Notes under the pieces: generated by a model | What the model was told of the DNA's origin: nothing | The model's input: the letters and a program-made list of their open reading frames with translations, nothing else | Databases searched by the model: none | Part shown: positions 25,520 through 33,614 of the stretch, in pieces | Numbering within the stretch: position 1 is the first letter of the stretch | How the letters are laid out: the number at the start of each line of letters is the position of its first letter | Position numbers and translations under genes: made by a program | Assembly (NCBI GenBank): GCA_033856025.1 | Contig: JAWVFQ010000001.1 | Location: 62,001-126,000, forward strand | DNA from: AC-38 sp033856025 | GTDB taxonomy: Bacteria > Actinomycetota > Thermoleophilia > Solirubrobacterales > Solirubrobacteraceae | Reading direction: 5' to 3' | Length of the DNA: 64,000 bases

Positions 25520-26235
25520 GCCCACACCTTCCACGGGGCCTGCCCGTCGCGCCACAGGTCGTTGAGCAGGACCGCGTCCTTGTAGGTGTCCATGCAGTCC
25601 CAGAACCCTTCGTGGCGGTAGGCGTGCAACTGCCCGTCGGCGGCGAGGCGCTCGAGCGGCTCGCGCTCCAGGACGCTGTCCTCCTCGAGGTAGTCGAAGA
25701 CAGTCGGCTCGAAGCAGAAGAAGCCTCCGTTGACCCAGTGCTCGGAGCGCGGCTTCTCGGCGAAGCCGCGGACACGCCCGTCGCCGTTCAGCTCGGTGAT
25801 GCCGAACTGGAGATACGGCCGCACCACCGTGATGGTCGCGGTGCCGCCGTGGCCGGCGTGGTAGCCCACCAGGTCGCGCAGGTCGATGTCGGCCACGCCG
25901 TCCCCGTACGTCGCGCAGAACGTCCGCTCGCCGATGTGCTCGCGCGCGAGCTTGACCCGCCCGCCGGTCGGCGTCTCCAGGCCGGTGTCCACGCAGCGCA
26001 CGTCGAGGCCGCCGAGGTCCGCGGCGGCGACGAACTCCTCGATCAGGTGCGCCTTGTACCCCAGGCAGAGCACGAAGCGCTTGAACCCCTGCCCGGCATA
26101 GATCTGCACGATGTGCCACAGGATCGGCCGCCCGCCCACCTCCACGAGGGGCTTGGGTATCGAGTGGGTGTGCTCCTGCAGCCGCGTGCCGCGGCCGCCA
26201 CACAGGATCGCGACCGTGTCGACGGGGGGGCTCAT
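25516..26235 (-). CDS. rfbF: Glucose-1-phosphate cytidylyltransferase
   Basis: 239 aa. AILCGGRGTRLQEHTHSIPKPLVEVGGRPILWHI carries (in consecutive parts) the nucleotide-binding GGRGTR and the sugar-phosphate lysine PKP. TYGDGVADIDL is the metal-binding D-x-D-like site of RfbF, and VVRPYLQFGI, FAEKP, WVNGGFFCFEP and GFWDCMDTYKD are further family signatures. It forms CDP-glucose from CTP and glucose 1-phosphate, the committed step of the CDP-deoxysugar route. A CATAAT -10 lies 9 nt before the ATG. Translationally coupled to the dehydratase gene downstream. Confidence 0.93.
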   Translation of the reverse strand: MSPPVDTVAILCGGRGTRLQEHTHSIPKPLVEVGGRPILWHIVQIYAGQGFKRFVLCLGYKAHLIEEFVAAADLGGLDVRCVDTGLETPTGGRVKLAREHIGERTFCATYGDGVADIDLRDLVGYHAGHGGTATITVVRPYLQFGITELNGDGRVRGFAEKPRSEHWVNGGFFCFEPTVFDYLEEDSVLEREPLERLAADGQLHAYRHEGFWDCMDTYKDAVLLNDLWRDGQAPWKVWA

Positions 26236-26244
26236 GCGGTCTGC

Positions 26245-26250
26245 ATTATG
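26245..26250 (-). promoter_or_regulatory. -10 hexamer CATAAT for the rfbF-rfbG operon
   Basis: Minus-strand CATAAT (5 of 6 to TATAAT) ends 9 nt before ATG 26235. The divergent plus-strand -10 is at 26283. Confidence 0.5.
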
Positions 26251-26282
26251 AGCGCCGGGCCTCGCACGCGGCTCTCACTCGC

Positions 26283-26288
26283 TACGGT
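26283..26288 (+). promoter_or_regulatory. -10 hexamer TACGGT for the epimerase at 26299
   Basis: TACGGT ends 10 nt before ATG 26299, predicting a leader of only a few nucleotides. Confidence 0.45.
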
Positions 26289-26298
26289 CCGCCGGCGG

Positions 26299-26841
26299 AT
26301 GGAGTTCCGGGAGTTGAGCCTGGCTGGCGCGTACGTCGTGGCCATCGACTATGCCCGCGACGAGCGCGGGGCCTTCGGCCGCACCTTCGACGCGGACGAG
26401 TTCGCGGCGCGCGGGCTCGACTCCGCCGTCGCGCAATGCAGCGTGTCGGTCAACCGGCTCGCGGGCACGCTGCGGGGCCTCCACTTCCAGGTCGATCCGC
26501 ACGCGGAGGCCAAGCTCGTCCGCTGCTCGCGCGGCGCCATCTTCGACGTCATCGTCGACCTGCGCCGCGAGTCCGCGAGCCACTGCCGCTGGGAAGCGGT
26601 CGAGCTCACGCCGGAGAACGCGCTGACGCTCTACATCCCGCCGGGGATGGCGCACGGTTTCCAGACGCTTGCGGACGACACCGAGGTGACCTACCAGATG
26701 AACCATCCCCACGAGCCCGCGGCGGCGTCGGGCGTCCGCTGGGACGACCCGGCGTTCGCGGTCACCTGGCCGGCCCCTCCCGCCGGCCGGGAGCGCTTGA
26801 TGTCGGCGCGGGACCGGGCGTTTCCGGACTACGCGGCTTGA
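26299..26841 (+). CDS. RmlC-like epimerase lacking the usual catalytic tyrosine
   Basis: 180 aa from ATG 26299. Same cupin family and length as the gene at 24006: RGAFGRTFDADEF, SVNRLAGTLRGLHFQ with His62, IFDVIVDLRR, YIPPGMAHGF, TYQMNHPHEP and GVRWDDPAF. In the family pattern Y-x5-Y the second Tyr is the catalytic acid. Here position 138, six residues after Tyr132, is His, whereas the 24006 paralogue has Tyr134. A changed reaction (single-position epimerisation, isomerisation, or loss of activity) is therefore likely. Its last 80 nt overlap the convergent formyltransferase gene. Confidence 0.82.
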   Translation: MEFRELSLAGAYVVAIDYARDERGAFGRTFDADEFAARGLDSAVAQCSVSVNRLAGTLRGLHFQVDPHAEAKLVRCSRGAIFDVIVDLRRESASHCRWEAVELTPENALTLYIPPGMAHGFQTLADDTEVTYQMNHPHEPAAASGVRWDDPAFAVTWPAPPAGRERLMSARDRAFPDYAA

Positions 26842-27598
26842 TCGTGACGCGGGCCTCGTAGCGCACGCCGTCGTCCTCGAACCACGCGCCGGGGTGCGGG
26901 GGGAACGTCCGGGCGCGCAGCAGGTTCAACAGGTCTCTCCCGGTGTACGAAGCGTCCAGGTCGATGCGCGACGCCGGCTCCAGCTCGGCCTCGAGATGCG
27001 TCCTGTGTCCGGCCGCCGGCTGCTCGGTGCGGGGGATGTCTCCCACCCGGATCCGGGGCCAGCTGTCGGAGAAGAGCTCGAGGATCGCCTCGCGCGCGCG
27101 CCGGTGCAGCGAGCCGCCGGTGTCGGTCCATCCCACCGGAAGCTCGCGCTGGAAGGCCACCGGCCCCGCGTCGACGTCGGCGGTCGCATGGTGGATCGTC
27201 ACGCCGAACGGCGTTCCCTCGACGAGCGCCCAGAAGTTCGGATGCTTTCCGCGACCGTGGGGCAGGAGGCTCGGGTGGAAATTGAGACAGCCGAGGGGGG
27301 CCGCCTCGAGCAGCCGCCCGGGCAGGATGTACGGCCACCATGCCATCACCAGGAGGTCGGGACGCGCCTGCGCCAGGCGCTGCGCGCCGGCGTCCGTGCG
27401 CAGGTCGTCGCTCGTCAGCACCAGCTCGCACGATTCCCGCAGGACGTCGCGGATGTCGGCCCCCAGCGGGTCGCGCACGTCCGTGACCAGGCAACAGGGC
27501 GGATCGCCACTCACGGACAGGCGGCGAACCACTCCCAGGCCGACCTCGCCGGCTGCCAGGAGGGCCACGCGGACGGGGTCTTCGCGAGCGGTCAGCAC
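26762..27598 (-). CDS. Sugar N-formyltransferase (methionyl-tRNA formyltransferase-like)
   Basis: 278 aa from GTG 27598, chosen because TACGCT lies 7 nt upstream and the next strand, VRVALLAAGEVGLGVV, is the expected N-terminus. The N10-formyl-tetrahydrofolate transferase triad is intact: N106 and H108 in LNFHPSLLP, and D143 in ATADVDAG; GRGKHPNFWALVEG is the adjoining loop. In glycan loci such enzymes formylate an amino sugar. The DegT-type aminotransferase at 29654 would supply the amine, so the predicted product is a formamido-deoxysugar. The Pro/Ser/Arg-rich tail overlaps the convergent epimerase gene by 80 nt. Confidence 0.83.
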   Translation of the reverse strand: MLTAREDPVRVALLAAGEVGLGVVRRLSVSGDPPCCLVTDVRDPLGADIRDVLRESCELVLTSDDLRTDAGAQRLAQARPDLLVMAWWPYILPGRLLEAAPLGCLNFHPSLLPHGRGKHPNFWALVEGTPFGVTIHHATADVDAGPVAFQRELPVGWTDTGGSLHRRAREAILELFSDSWPRIRVGDIPRTEQPAAGHRTHLEAELEPASRIDLDASYTGRDLLNLLRARTFPPHPGAWFEDDGVRYEARVTIKPRSPETPGPAPTSSAPGRREGPAR

Positions 27599-27605
27599 GC
27601 CGGGC

Positions 27606-27611
27606 AGCGTA
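27606..27611 (-). promoter_or_regulatory. -10 hexamer TACGCT, leaderless start of the formyltransferase
   Basis: Minus-strand TACGCT ends 7 nt before GTG 27598. Confidence 0.5.
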
Positions 27612-27636
27612 GCCCGGATGGCCCAGACCGGCTCGC

Positions 27637-27642
27637 TAGGAT
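27637..27642 (+). promoter_or_regulatory. -10 hexamer TAGGAT for the methyltransferase operon at 27652
   Basis: TAGGAT ends 9 nt before GTG 27652 and should drive the three coupled genes 27652-30778. Confidence 0.5.
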
Positions 27643-27651
27643 CGGCGCCCC

Positions 27652-28926
27652 GTGCCGCCCGTCGCCCCGTCTCCGTCGAGTCGCTCGTCCGCGTCACAGC
27701 CGTCGCGCGTCTGCCGGGCCTGCGGATCGCGCCTGGAGGTCGTCTTCGCGGACCTCGGCAACGCGCCTCTATCCAACTCCTACCTGTCGGAGCTCGAGCT
27801 CGACACGGTCGAGCACTTCTATCCGCTCCGGGTCTTCGTGTGCGGGGAGTGCTTCCTCGTCCAGCTCGAGGAGTTCGAGTCGGCGAAAGCGATCTTCAGC
27901 GACTACGCGTACTTCTCCTCGTACTCGTCGTCGTGGCTGGACCATTCGCGTCGGTACGCGGAGCGGATGATCGGGGAGCTCGGCCTGGGCGCGGACAGCC
28001 AGGTGGTCGAGGTGGCGAGCAACGACGGCTATCTGCTCCAGTACTTCGCGGCCCAGGGCGTGCCGATCCTGGGCATCGAGCCCGCCGTCAACGTGGCGAA
28101 GACGGCGGTCGAGCGGGGGATCCCCACGATCGTGGAGTTCTTCGGCGCCGCCTCCGCCACGCGTCTCGCCGACCAGCGCCAGGCGGAGCTGATCGTGGCC
28201 AACAACGTCATGGCGCATGTCCCCGACATCAACGACTTCATCGAGGGCTTCCGGATCCTGCTCGCCCCCCAGGGCAGGGTCACCGGTGAGTTCCCGCACC
28301 TCGCGCGGCTCATCGCCGAGGAGCAGTTCGACACCATCTACCACGAGCACTTCTCCTATTTCTCGCTGATGACGCTGCGCCGCATCTTCAACTCGCACGG
28401 CCTCGAGATCTTCGACGTGGAGAGGCTGGCGACGCACGGAGGCTCCCTGCGCATCCACGCCGGCCACGCCTCCGAGCACGCGTCGGTATCGCCGGCCGTC
28501 GAGGAGGTGCTGCACGAGGAGCGTGAGCTGGACCTCGACACGCTGGCGCCCTACCAGGCGTTTGGCGAGGTCTGCGTGGCGGGGAAGCTCGACCTCCTCA
28601 CGTTCCTCATCGAGGCGAAGAGGTCGGGAAGGTCGGTCGCGGGCTACGGGGCGCCCGCCAAGGCGAACACCCTTCTCAACTACTGCGGGGTGGGCCCGGA
28701 GCTGCTGCCCTACACGGTCGACCTCAACCCCCACAAGCAGGACAGGTACCTGCCCGGCACGCACATTCCCATCAGTGCCCCCGACCGGATCCGCGAGGAG
28801 CGTCCCGACTACGTGATGCTCCTGCCGTGGAACATCGCCGGCGAGATCATGGAGCAGCTGGCGTTCGTGCGTGACTGGGGAGGCCGGTTCGTGATGCCCC
28901 GGCCGCGTGTGGAGGTCATCGAGTGA
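27652..28926 (+). CDS. Zinc-type NDP-sugar C-methyltransferase
   Basis: 424 aa. N-terminal zinc-binding region with C21, C24, C64 and C67 (CRACG...VCGECF), then a SAM-binding Rossmann domain with VEVASNDGYLL (119-129) and GIEPAVNVA, then a C-terminal domain with GYGAPAKANTLLNYCG. This three-part layout is that of the TylC3/NovU/EvaC-type enzymes that add a methyl carbon to C3 or C5 of a 4-keto sugar nucleotide. The product would be a branched-chain deoxysugar. First of three genes joined by GTGA and ATGA overlaps; it shares its promoter region with the divergent formyltransferase. Confidence 0.88.
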   Translation: MPPVAPSPSSRSSASQPSRVCRACGSRLEVVFADLGNAPLSNSYLSELELDTVEHFYPLRVFVCGECFLVQLEEFESAKAIFSDYAYFSSYSSSWLDHSRRYAERMIGELGLGADSQVVEVASNDGYLLQYFAAQGVPILGIEPAVNVAKTAVERGIPTIVEFFGAASATRLADQRQAELIVANNVMAHVPDINDFIEGFRILLAPQGRVTGEFPHLARLIAEEQFDTIYHEHFSYFSLMTLRRIFNSHGLEIFDVERLATHGGSLRIHAGHASEHASVSPAVEEVLHEERELDLDTLAPYQAFGEVCVAGKLDLLTFLIEAKRSGRSVAGYGAPAKANTLLNYCGVGPELLPYTVDLNPHKQDRYLPGTHIPISAPDRIREERPDYVMLLPWNIAGEIMEQLAFVRDWGGRFVMPRPRVEVIE

Positions 28927-29657
28927 ACGACGACGAGGCCTTCCGCGAGGAGGGCATCCGCAACGCGGCGCGGATGGCCGAGAGCGACGAGCTTCACGAC
29001 CTCTCCATCCGCTGGATCAACCGCAGCGCGGAGTTCAAGTACACGTACAACTTCCGCTGGTTGGGGCTCCCGGTGATCCAGTACCCGGCGGACATCGTTG
29101 CCCTGCAGGAGATCGTGTGGGAGGTCAAGCCCGACCTCATCGTGGAGACGGGAGTCGCCCGCGGCGGGTCCCTCGTCCTCTACGCCTCCCTCCTGGAGCT
29201 GATCGGCGGTCCGGGGCAGGTCGTGGGAGTCGAGATCAACCTCCGCGACCCGAACCGCAAGGCCATCGAGGCCCATCCCCTGGCGAAGCGCATCAGCTTC
29301 GTCGAAGGGTCCTCGACCAGCCCCGAGGTGCTCGACCAGGTCGCGGAGCTGGCGCAGCGAGCCGAGCGGGTCATGGTCGTCCTGGACTCGAACCACACGC
29401 ACGAGCACGTGCTGGACGAGCTCAAGGCCTACAGCCCGCTCGTGACGCTCGGCAGCTACCTCGTCGTGCTGGACACGGTCGTGGCGGACATGCCACCCGA
29501 GGCGTTTCCCGACCGGCCGTGGGGTCCGGATTCCAACCCGCGAACCGCGGTGCGGGAGTTCCTCGGAACAGACGACCGGTTCGAGCTCGACGAGGCGTTC
29601 GCCCGGCGCCTGCTCATATCGGTCGCGCCCGACGGATACCTGCGCCGCGTTCGATGA
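28923..29657 (+). CDS. CmcI-family (cephalosporin hydroxylase-like) SAM-dependent protein
   Basis: 244 aa from GTG 28923, overlapping the methyltransferase stop. Seen: WLGLPVIQYPADIVALQEI, VETGVARGGSLVLYASLLEL (SAM-binding loop), VVGVEINLRDPNRKAI, VMVVLDSNHTHEHVLDEL and YLVVLDTVV, matching the CmcI/rhamnosyl O-methyltransferase family. Despite the family name, members in glycan loci are thought to be O-methyltransferases. In this context it probably methylates a hydroxyl of the sugar built by its neighbours. It has no link here to beta-lactam genes. Confidence 0.82.
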   Translation: MNDDEAFREEGIRNAARMAESDELHDLSIRWINRSAEFKYTYNFRWLGLPVIQYPADIVALQEIVWEVKPDLIVETGVARGGSLVLYASLLELIGGPGQVVGVEINLRDPNRKAIEAHPLAKRISFVEGSSTSPEVLDQVAELAQRAERVMVVLDSNHTHEHVLDELKAYSPLVTLGSYLVVLDTVVADMPPEAFPDRPWGPDSNPRTAVREFLGTDDRFELDEAFARRLLISVAPDGYLRRVR

Positions 29658-30778
29658 CCGAGCCGCGGATCTCGGTCGCGGGCCCATGGATCACCGAGCT
29701 GGAGGTCGAGCGGGTCGCCGACGCCGTGCGAACGGGCTGGTACGACGGCGCCGGCCGGCACGTGGCCGAGTTCGAGCGCGCCTTCGCGCGGTACACCGAC
29801 CGCGAATACGGCATCGCCCTGCCCAGCTGCACGTCCGGGCTCCACCTCACCCTCGCGGCGCTGGGCATCGGGCCGGGGCACCGGGTCGCCGTCCCGGACG
29901 TGACCTGGATCGCCACGTCGGCGCCGATCTCCTACGTCGGCGCAACGCCGGTCTTCGTGGACGTGGACCCCGTGTCCTGGTGCCTCTCCGCGGAGGCGCT
30001 GGAGCCCCTGCTGCCCGAGCTGGACGCCGTCATCGCGGTGGACCTCTACGGCGCGATGCCCGACTACCCCGCCCTGGAGTCGATGACCTCGGACGCGCAG
30101 GTCCCGCTCGTCGAGGATGCCGCGGAGGCGATCGGCTCCCGCTGGGGGGAGCGCCGGGCCGGGGGATTCGGAGTGGCCGCCGCCTTCAGCTTCCACGGCA
30201 GCAAGACGCTGACGACGGGCGAGGGAGGAATGCTCGTCACCGACTCGGCCGAGCTCCTGGAGCGCTGCCGGTTCCTGGCCGACCACGGCCGGATGCCCGG
30301 AGACACCCGTTTCGCGAACACGGAGGTGGCCTTCAAGTACAAGATGTCGGCGATGCAGGCCGCGCTCGGGCTTGCCCAGCTCGAACGGGTCGAGGACCTG
30401 GTCCAGCGCAAGCGCGAGATCTTCGGGTGGTACCGCAGCCGGCTCGGCGACCGGCCGGACCTCGAGCTCAACGTCGAGCCCCCGGGTGCTCTCAGCTCGT
30501 ACTGGATGGTCACGGTGCTCATCGACCGGGCTCTCGGTCTGTCGAAGTTCGAGGTCATCGAGCGGATGGCCGAGGCGGGGATCGATTGCCGGCCCATGTT
30601 CTCGCCGCTGAGCTCGCTCGAGGCCTACCGGGACGCCGAGGACGGAGCCAGGGCGCGCGAGGCCAACTCAGTCTCCTACGACGTGGGACTTCGGGGCGTC
30701 AACCTGCCCAGCGGCCTGAACCTGACTGAGGACATGGTCGAACGCGTCTGCATCACGCTGCGCGACGTGCTCGCCTGA
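29654..30778 (+). CDS. DegT/DnrJ/EryC1/StrS-type sugar aminotransferase
   Basis: 374 aa from ATG 29654 (ATGA overlap). PLP enzyme: internal-aldimine Lys184 in SFHGSKTLTTGEGGM, PLP-nitrogen Asp155 in VEDAAEAIGS, substrate loop LPSCTSGLHLTL, PDVTWIATSAPISYVGA, and KYKMSAMQAALGLAQL. It transfers an amino group from glutamate to a keto sugar nucleotide; the VTWIATS/KYKM pattern is that of perosamine synthetase-like C4 aminotransferases. Both Gmd (4-keto-6-deoxymannose) and RfbG (CDP-4-keto-6-deoxyglucose) in this window could supply the ketone. Its last 26 nt overlap the convergent WecG-type gene. Confidence 0.9.
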   Translation: MTEPRISVAGPWITELEVERVADAVRTGWYDGAGRHVAEFERAFARYTDREYGIALPSCTSGLHLTLAALGIGPGHRVAVPDVTWIATSAPISYVGATPVFVDVDPVSWCLSAEALEPLLPELDAVIAVDLYGAMPDYPALESMTSDAQVPLVEDAAEAIGSRWGERRAGGFGVAAAFSFHGSKTLTTGEGGMLVTDSAELLERCRFLADHGRMPGDTRFANTEVAFKYKMSAMQAALGLAQLERVEDLVQRKREIFGWYRSRLGDRPDLELNVEPPGALSSYWMVTVLIDRALGLSKFEVIERMAEAGIDCRPMFSPLSSLEAYRDAEDGARAREANSVSYDVGLRGVNLPSGLNLTEDMVERVCITLRDVLA

Positions 30779-31607
30779 GGCGCTGGCGCGCGAACTGGCG
30801 CGCGAAGCCCAGGACGAACCGCGGGTTGTAGCGGGCGTAGCGCCGCCAGAGGCGCCGCGGTTCGTGGGCCAGGCGGTACACCCACTCCAGGCCGACGGAC
30901 TGCATCCAGGCGGGAGCCTGGGGCACGAGCCCGGCGTGGAAGTCAAACGCGGCGCCCACGCCGACGAGGATCGGCGCCTGGAGGGCATGCTGCATCTGAG
31001 CCATCCACTTCTCCTGCTTGGGCTGGCCGATCCCCACCCATACGATGTCCGCGCCGGAGCGGTTGATCTCCTCGACGATCGTCTGGCGCTCGTCCTCGGC
31101 GAGCTCGCGGAACGGCGGCGAGTACCCGCCGACGATCTTGATGCCCGGATAGCGGCGGCGCAGGTTCAGGGCGAGCTGCACGAGCGCGCCCTGATTGCGG
31201 CCGCCGTACAGGAACATCCGCGCGCCCGTCCCCGCCGCGCGCTCGCAGTAGCGCGCCATCAGCTCCGGGCCGTAGACGCGGGAGGCGTCGCGGTGGCCGA
31301 GCAGCTTCATCGCCCAGACGAGCGGCTGGCCGTCGGGAACGCTCAGCGCCCCGTCCCCGAGCATGGCCTCCCGCGTCTCGGCGTCCTCCTGGGCGACCAT
31401 GACGGCGTGGACGGCGGCCGGGATCACGTACCCGCGGCGGCGGGCGGCGACCATCTGGTCCATCCAGTCCATCGCCTGGGTGTAGTTCGTGAGCGCCAGC
31501 GGCACGCCCAGGACCGGGACCGTCGCCGGAGGCTCCGGCGCCGCCGTGGGCGCGCCCCGGAGGGAAGGTGCGGAACTCGGGATGTTGGCGATGTTCTCGT
31601 AGGGCAT
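30753..31607 (-). CDS. WecG/TagA/CpsF-family glycosyltransferase
   Basis: 284 aa from ATG 31607; GTG 31646 would add 13 residues and cannot be excluded. Family motifs: VPVLGVPLALTNYTQAMDWM, YVIPAAVHAVMVAQED, LSVPDGQPLVWAMKLLG (the Asp is the proposed catalytic base), RMFLYGGRNQGALVQLAL, IVWVGIGQPKQEKWM and GVGAAFDFHAGLVPQAP. The family adds ManNAc or ManNAcA to the polyprenyl-diphosphate-linked first sugar on the cytoplasmic side. The presence of a nucleotide-sugar dehydrogenase (19888) fits an acidic ManNAcA-like donor. C-terminal basic tail RQFARQRLRRARRAA may bind the membrane. Confidence 0.9.
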   Translation of the reverse strand: MPYENIANIPSSAPSLRGAPTAAPEPPATVPVLGVPLALTNYTQAMDWMDQMVAARRRGYVIPAAVHAVMVAQEDAETREAMLGDGALSVPDGQPLVWAMKLLGHRDASRVYGPELMARYCERAAGTGARMFLYGGRNQGALVQLALNLRRRYPGIKIVGGYSPPFRELAEDERQTIVEEINRSGADIVWVGIGQPKQEKWMAQMQHALQAPILVGVGAAFDFHAGLVPQAPAWMQSVGLEWVYRLAHEPRRLWRRYARYNPRFVLGFARQFARQRLRRARRAA

Positions 31608-31699
31608 GGAGGGCGCCTCGCCGGGACTCGCGTGAGCGGACGTCACATCGGGTCGGCGTGACGGTCTTTAACGCGGCTGGAGAGGAAAGGATGCGCGCT

Positions 31700-32662
31700 T
31701 TAGTGCCGCGATCGCTCTCCCGCGAGGCGACGCCACATCGCCCGCAGTATGGCGTGTATTCGCCGCGAGCGCGGTCTACGCACCGCGGTTTGCAGCGTGA
31801 CGCCCCAATTTCTGTGGCCCCACAGGTACAGACCCTTCCCGGCCACGACGGCGGGGGCCGCCACCGCGAGCGCGGCGCGGTCCCGGAGGCTGAGCCCGGC
31901 GAAGGCGGGGGCGTGGCCGGCGGCGTCGCGCGCCGCGTGGGCGCCGATCCAGCCGTACGGGAGGACGGTCTCGCGCCGCGGGATGCCGGCCAGCACCGCG
32001 GTGGCACGGAAGCTCGCGCTGGCGCCGCCGAGCTCCCGGTGGATCGTTATCCCGTCCAGCGTGGCGATCTTGCCCTGAGCGGCCAGGGACGCGACGTGCA
32101 GCCAGTCCGCGCCGACGACCCGGCGTGCCGGCGGAGCCAGTCGCACGGCGCCTCGGCGCACCATCCCGTAGAAGATCGCGTTGTCGGTCACCTGGAGGTA
32201 GTACTGGCACACGCGACGCAGCGCCGAGTCGCCCGTGACGTCGACGCTGCGACCGGCCAGGACGGTCTCGCCGTCGCGGTGGTACTGCGCCCGTCCCCCC
32301 GCCAGAACGTGGTCGGGGTGCGCGGTGAGGAAGCCGACGCAGGCCGACACGAAGCCGGGCGAGATCCAGTCGTCGTCTCCGAGCAGGAGCAGGAACTCGC
32401 CCTCCGCGTGGTCGATCACGAACTGGAAGTTCGCCATCGCTCCGCGGTTCTCAGGGTGGCGGATGACGCGCACGCGGGCGTCGGCGGCGGCGAACGCGGC
32501 GCAGACCGCCGGTGTGTCGTCAGTCGACGCGTTGTCCGCGACGAGCACGCGCAACTCGGGATAGTCCTGGGCCAGGATCGACTGCAGCGCTCGGCGCAGG
32601 CGCGGCGCGCGGTTGTACGTGGGGACCCCGACCGTGACGAGCGGCCGCTGAGCGCTGGCCAT
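31700..32662 (-). CDS. Glycosyltransferase family 2
   Basis: 320 aa. VTVGVPTYNRAPRLRRALQSI, LVADNASTDDT, NRGAMANFQFVI and FLLLLGDDDWISPGF (metal-binding DDD) are clear GT2 motifs; ITIHRELGGAS follows in the acceptor part. The C-terminal ~80 residues include a hydrophobic stretch (LRDRAALAVAAPAVVAGKGLYLWG) that may lie on the membrane. It is 6 nt downstream of the gene at 32669 and so in the same operon. The donor and acceptor are unknown. Confidence 0.85.
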   Translation of the reverse strand: MASAQRPLVTVGVPTYNRAPRLRRALQSILAQDYPELRVLVADNASTDDTPAVCAAFAAADARVRVIRHPENRGAMANFQFVIDHAEGEFLLLLGDDDWISPGFVSACVGFLTAHPDHVLAGGRAQYHRDGETVLAGRSVDVTGDSALRRVCQYYLQVTDNAIFYGMVRRGAVRLAPPARRVVGADWLHVASLAAQGKIATLDGITIHRELGGASASFRATAVLAGIPRRETVLPYGWIGAHAARDAAGHAPAFAGLSLRDRAALAVAAPAVVAGKGLYLWGHRNWGVTLQTAVRRPRSRRIHAILRAMWRRLAGERSRH

Positions 32663-32668
32663 GGCGCT

Positions 32669-33565
32669 CTACGCCGTTCGTCCCCGGTAGCCGCGCGCGT
32701 ACGCCGCCAGGTGCAGGGTTCGGTAGACGCGGTCGCGGACGCGGCCCGGAGCCGCCTGCCACTCGAGCGGGATGGCTCTCAGGGCCCCGCCCAGCGCCCG
32801 AGTGGCGAGCCAGGACGCGCCACCCGGCCGGGGCAGAAGCGCCGCCCCCGGGTGCAGCTCGTTCACCACGCGAGCCGAGCGCCCGGCGATCTCCTGCCGG
32901 GCCAGGGAGGGGCCCAAGGTGGTCGCGTGGTCATGGAGGGTCACGATCTGCGGCTCGTACGACAGCTCCATCCCGCGCTCGTGGAGGCGCAGCCCCAGCT
33001 CGAGGTCCTCGAAGAAGATCGGTATGCGCTCCTCGAAGCCGCCGACGGCGTCGAGCAGGGCACGCTTGAGCGACAGGTTGGAGGTGAACAGGCTGCGCCA
33101 GGACACCGGCCCGGGCTGCAGAGCGTCGTAGTTGAACTGGATGCCCCGGTCCAGCCAGCTCATCAGCGGGGTTATCTCGAGCTCGGGAGCCCACTGGATC
33201 CGGCCCAGCAGTGCGAACTCCGACTCGGGGCGCCTGGCATGGCGCTCGCAGTGGGCGGCGACGAAGTCGTCGGACGCCGGACGCGTGTCGTCCCCGACGA
33301 ACACCAGGAGGCGCCCGGAGCTGCGCTCCACGCCGAGGTTGCGCGCCGCGCTGGCGCCCGGCTTGCGCTGCACGTGCACGGCGGCCGGCCAGGGGAAGCG
33401 CGCCAGACGCTCGCGCAGCACCGGGACCGTGTCATCGCGGGAACCGTTGTCCACCACGACCAGCTCTGCCCGATGCTCGCCGAGGACCTGCGTCTCCAGG
33501 GCATCGACCGTGCGCTGCAGCTTGGCCAGCCGGTCGCGGGTCGGAACGATCACGGAAACCTCCAC
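32669..33565 (-). CDS. Glycosyltransferase family 2
   Basis: 298 aa from GTG 33565. VSVIVPTRDRLAKLQRTVDAL, VVVDNGSRDDT, GASAARNLGVERSSG and LLVFVGDDTRPASDDF form the GT2 nucleotide-sugar site; FTSNLSLKRALLDAVGGFEERIPIFFEDLELGLRL (two consecutive motifs) contains the ED catalytic-base pair. A typical chain-elongating, rhamnosyltransferase-like enzyme. First gene of a two-gene minus-strand unit, divergent from the gene at 33615 across 49 bp. Confidence 0.87.
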   Translation of the reverse strand: MEVSVIVPTRDRLAKLQRTVDALETQVLGEHRAELVVVDNGSRDDTVPVLRERLARFPWPAAVHVQRKPGASAARNLGVERSSGRLLVFVGDDTRPASDDFVAAHCERHARRPESEFALLGRIQWAPELEITPLMSWLDRGIQFNYDALQPGPVSWRSLFTSNLSLKRALLDAVGGFEERIPIFFEDLELGLRLHERGMELSYEPQIVTLHDHATTLGPSLARQEIAGRSARVVNELHPGAALLPRPGGASWLATRALGGALRAIPLEWQAAPGRVRDRVYRTLHLAAYARGYRGRTA

Positions 33566-33600
33566 GGACCCTGGGTATCACATCGCCGGCTCGGCCCGCG

Positions 33601-33606
33601 TACGGT
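33601..33606 (+). promoter_or_regulatory. -10 hexamer TACGGT, leaderless start of the glycosyltransferase at 33615
   Basis: TACGGT ends 8 nt before ATG 33615. Confidence 0.5.
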
Positions 33607-33614
33607 TCGCGCCC

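Noticed and set aside
28923..29657. Cephalosporin biosynthesis cluster suggested by the CmcI-like gene
   Set aside because: No ACV synthetase, isopenicillin N synthase or expandase is nearby. The gene is translationally coupled to sugar-modifying enzymes, where this family is common.
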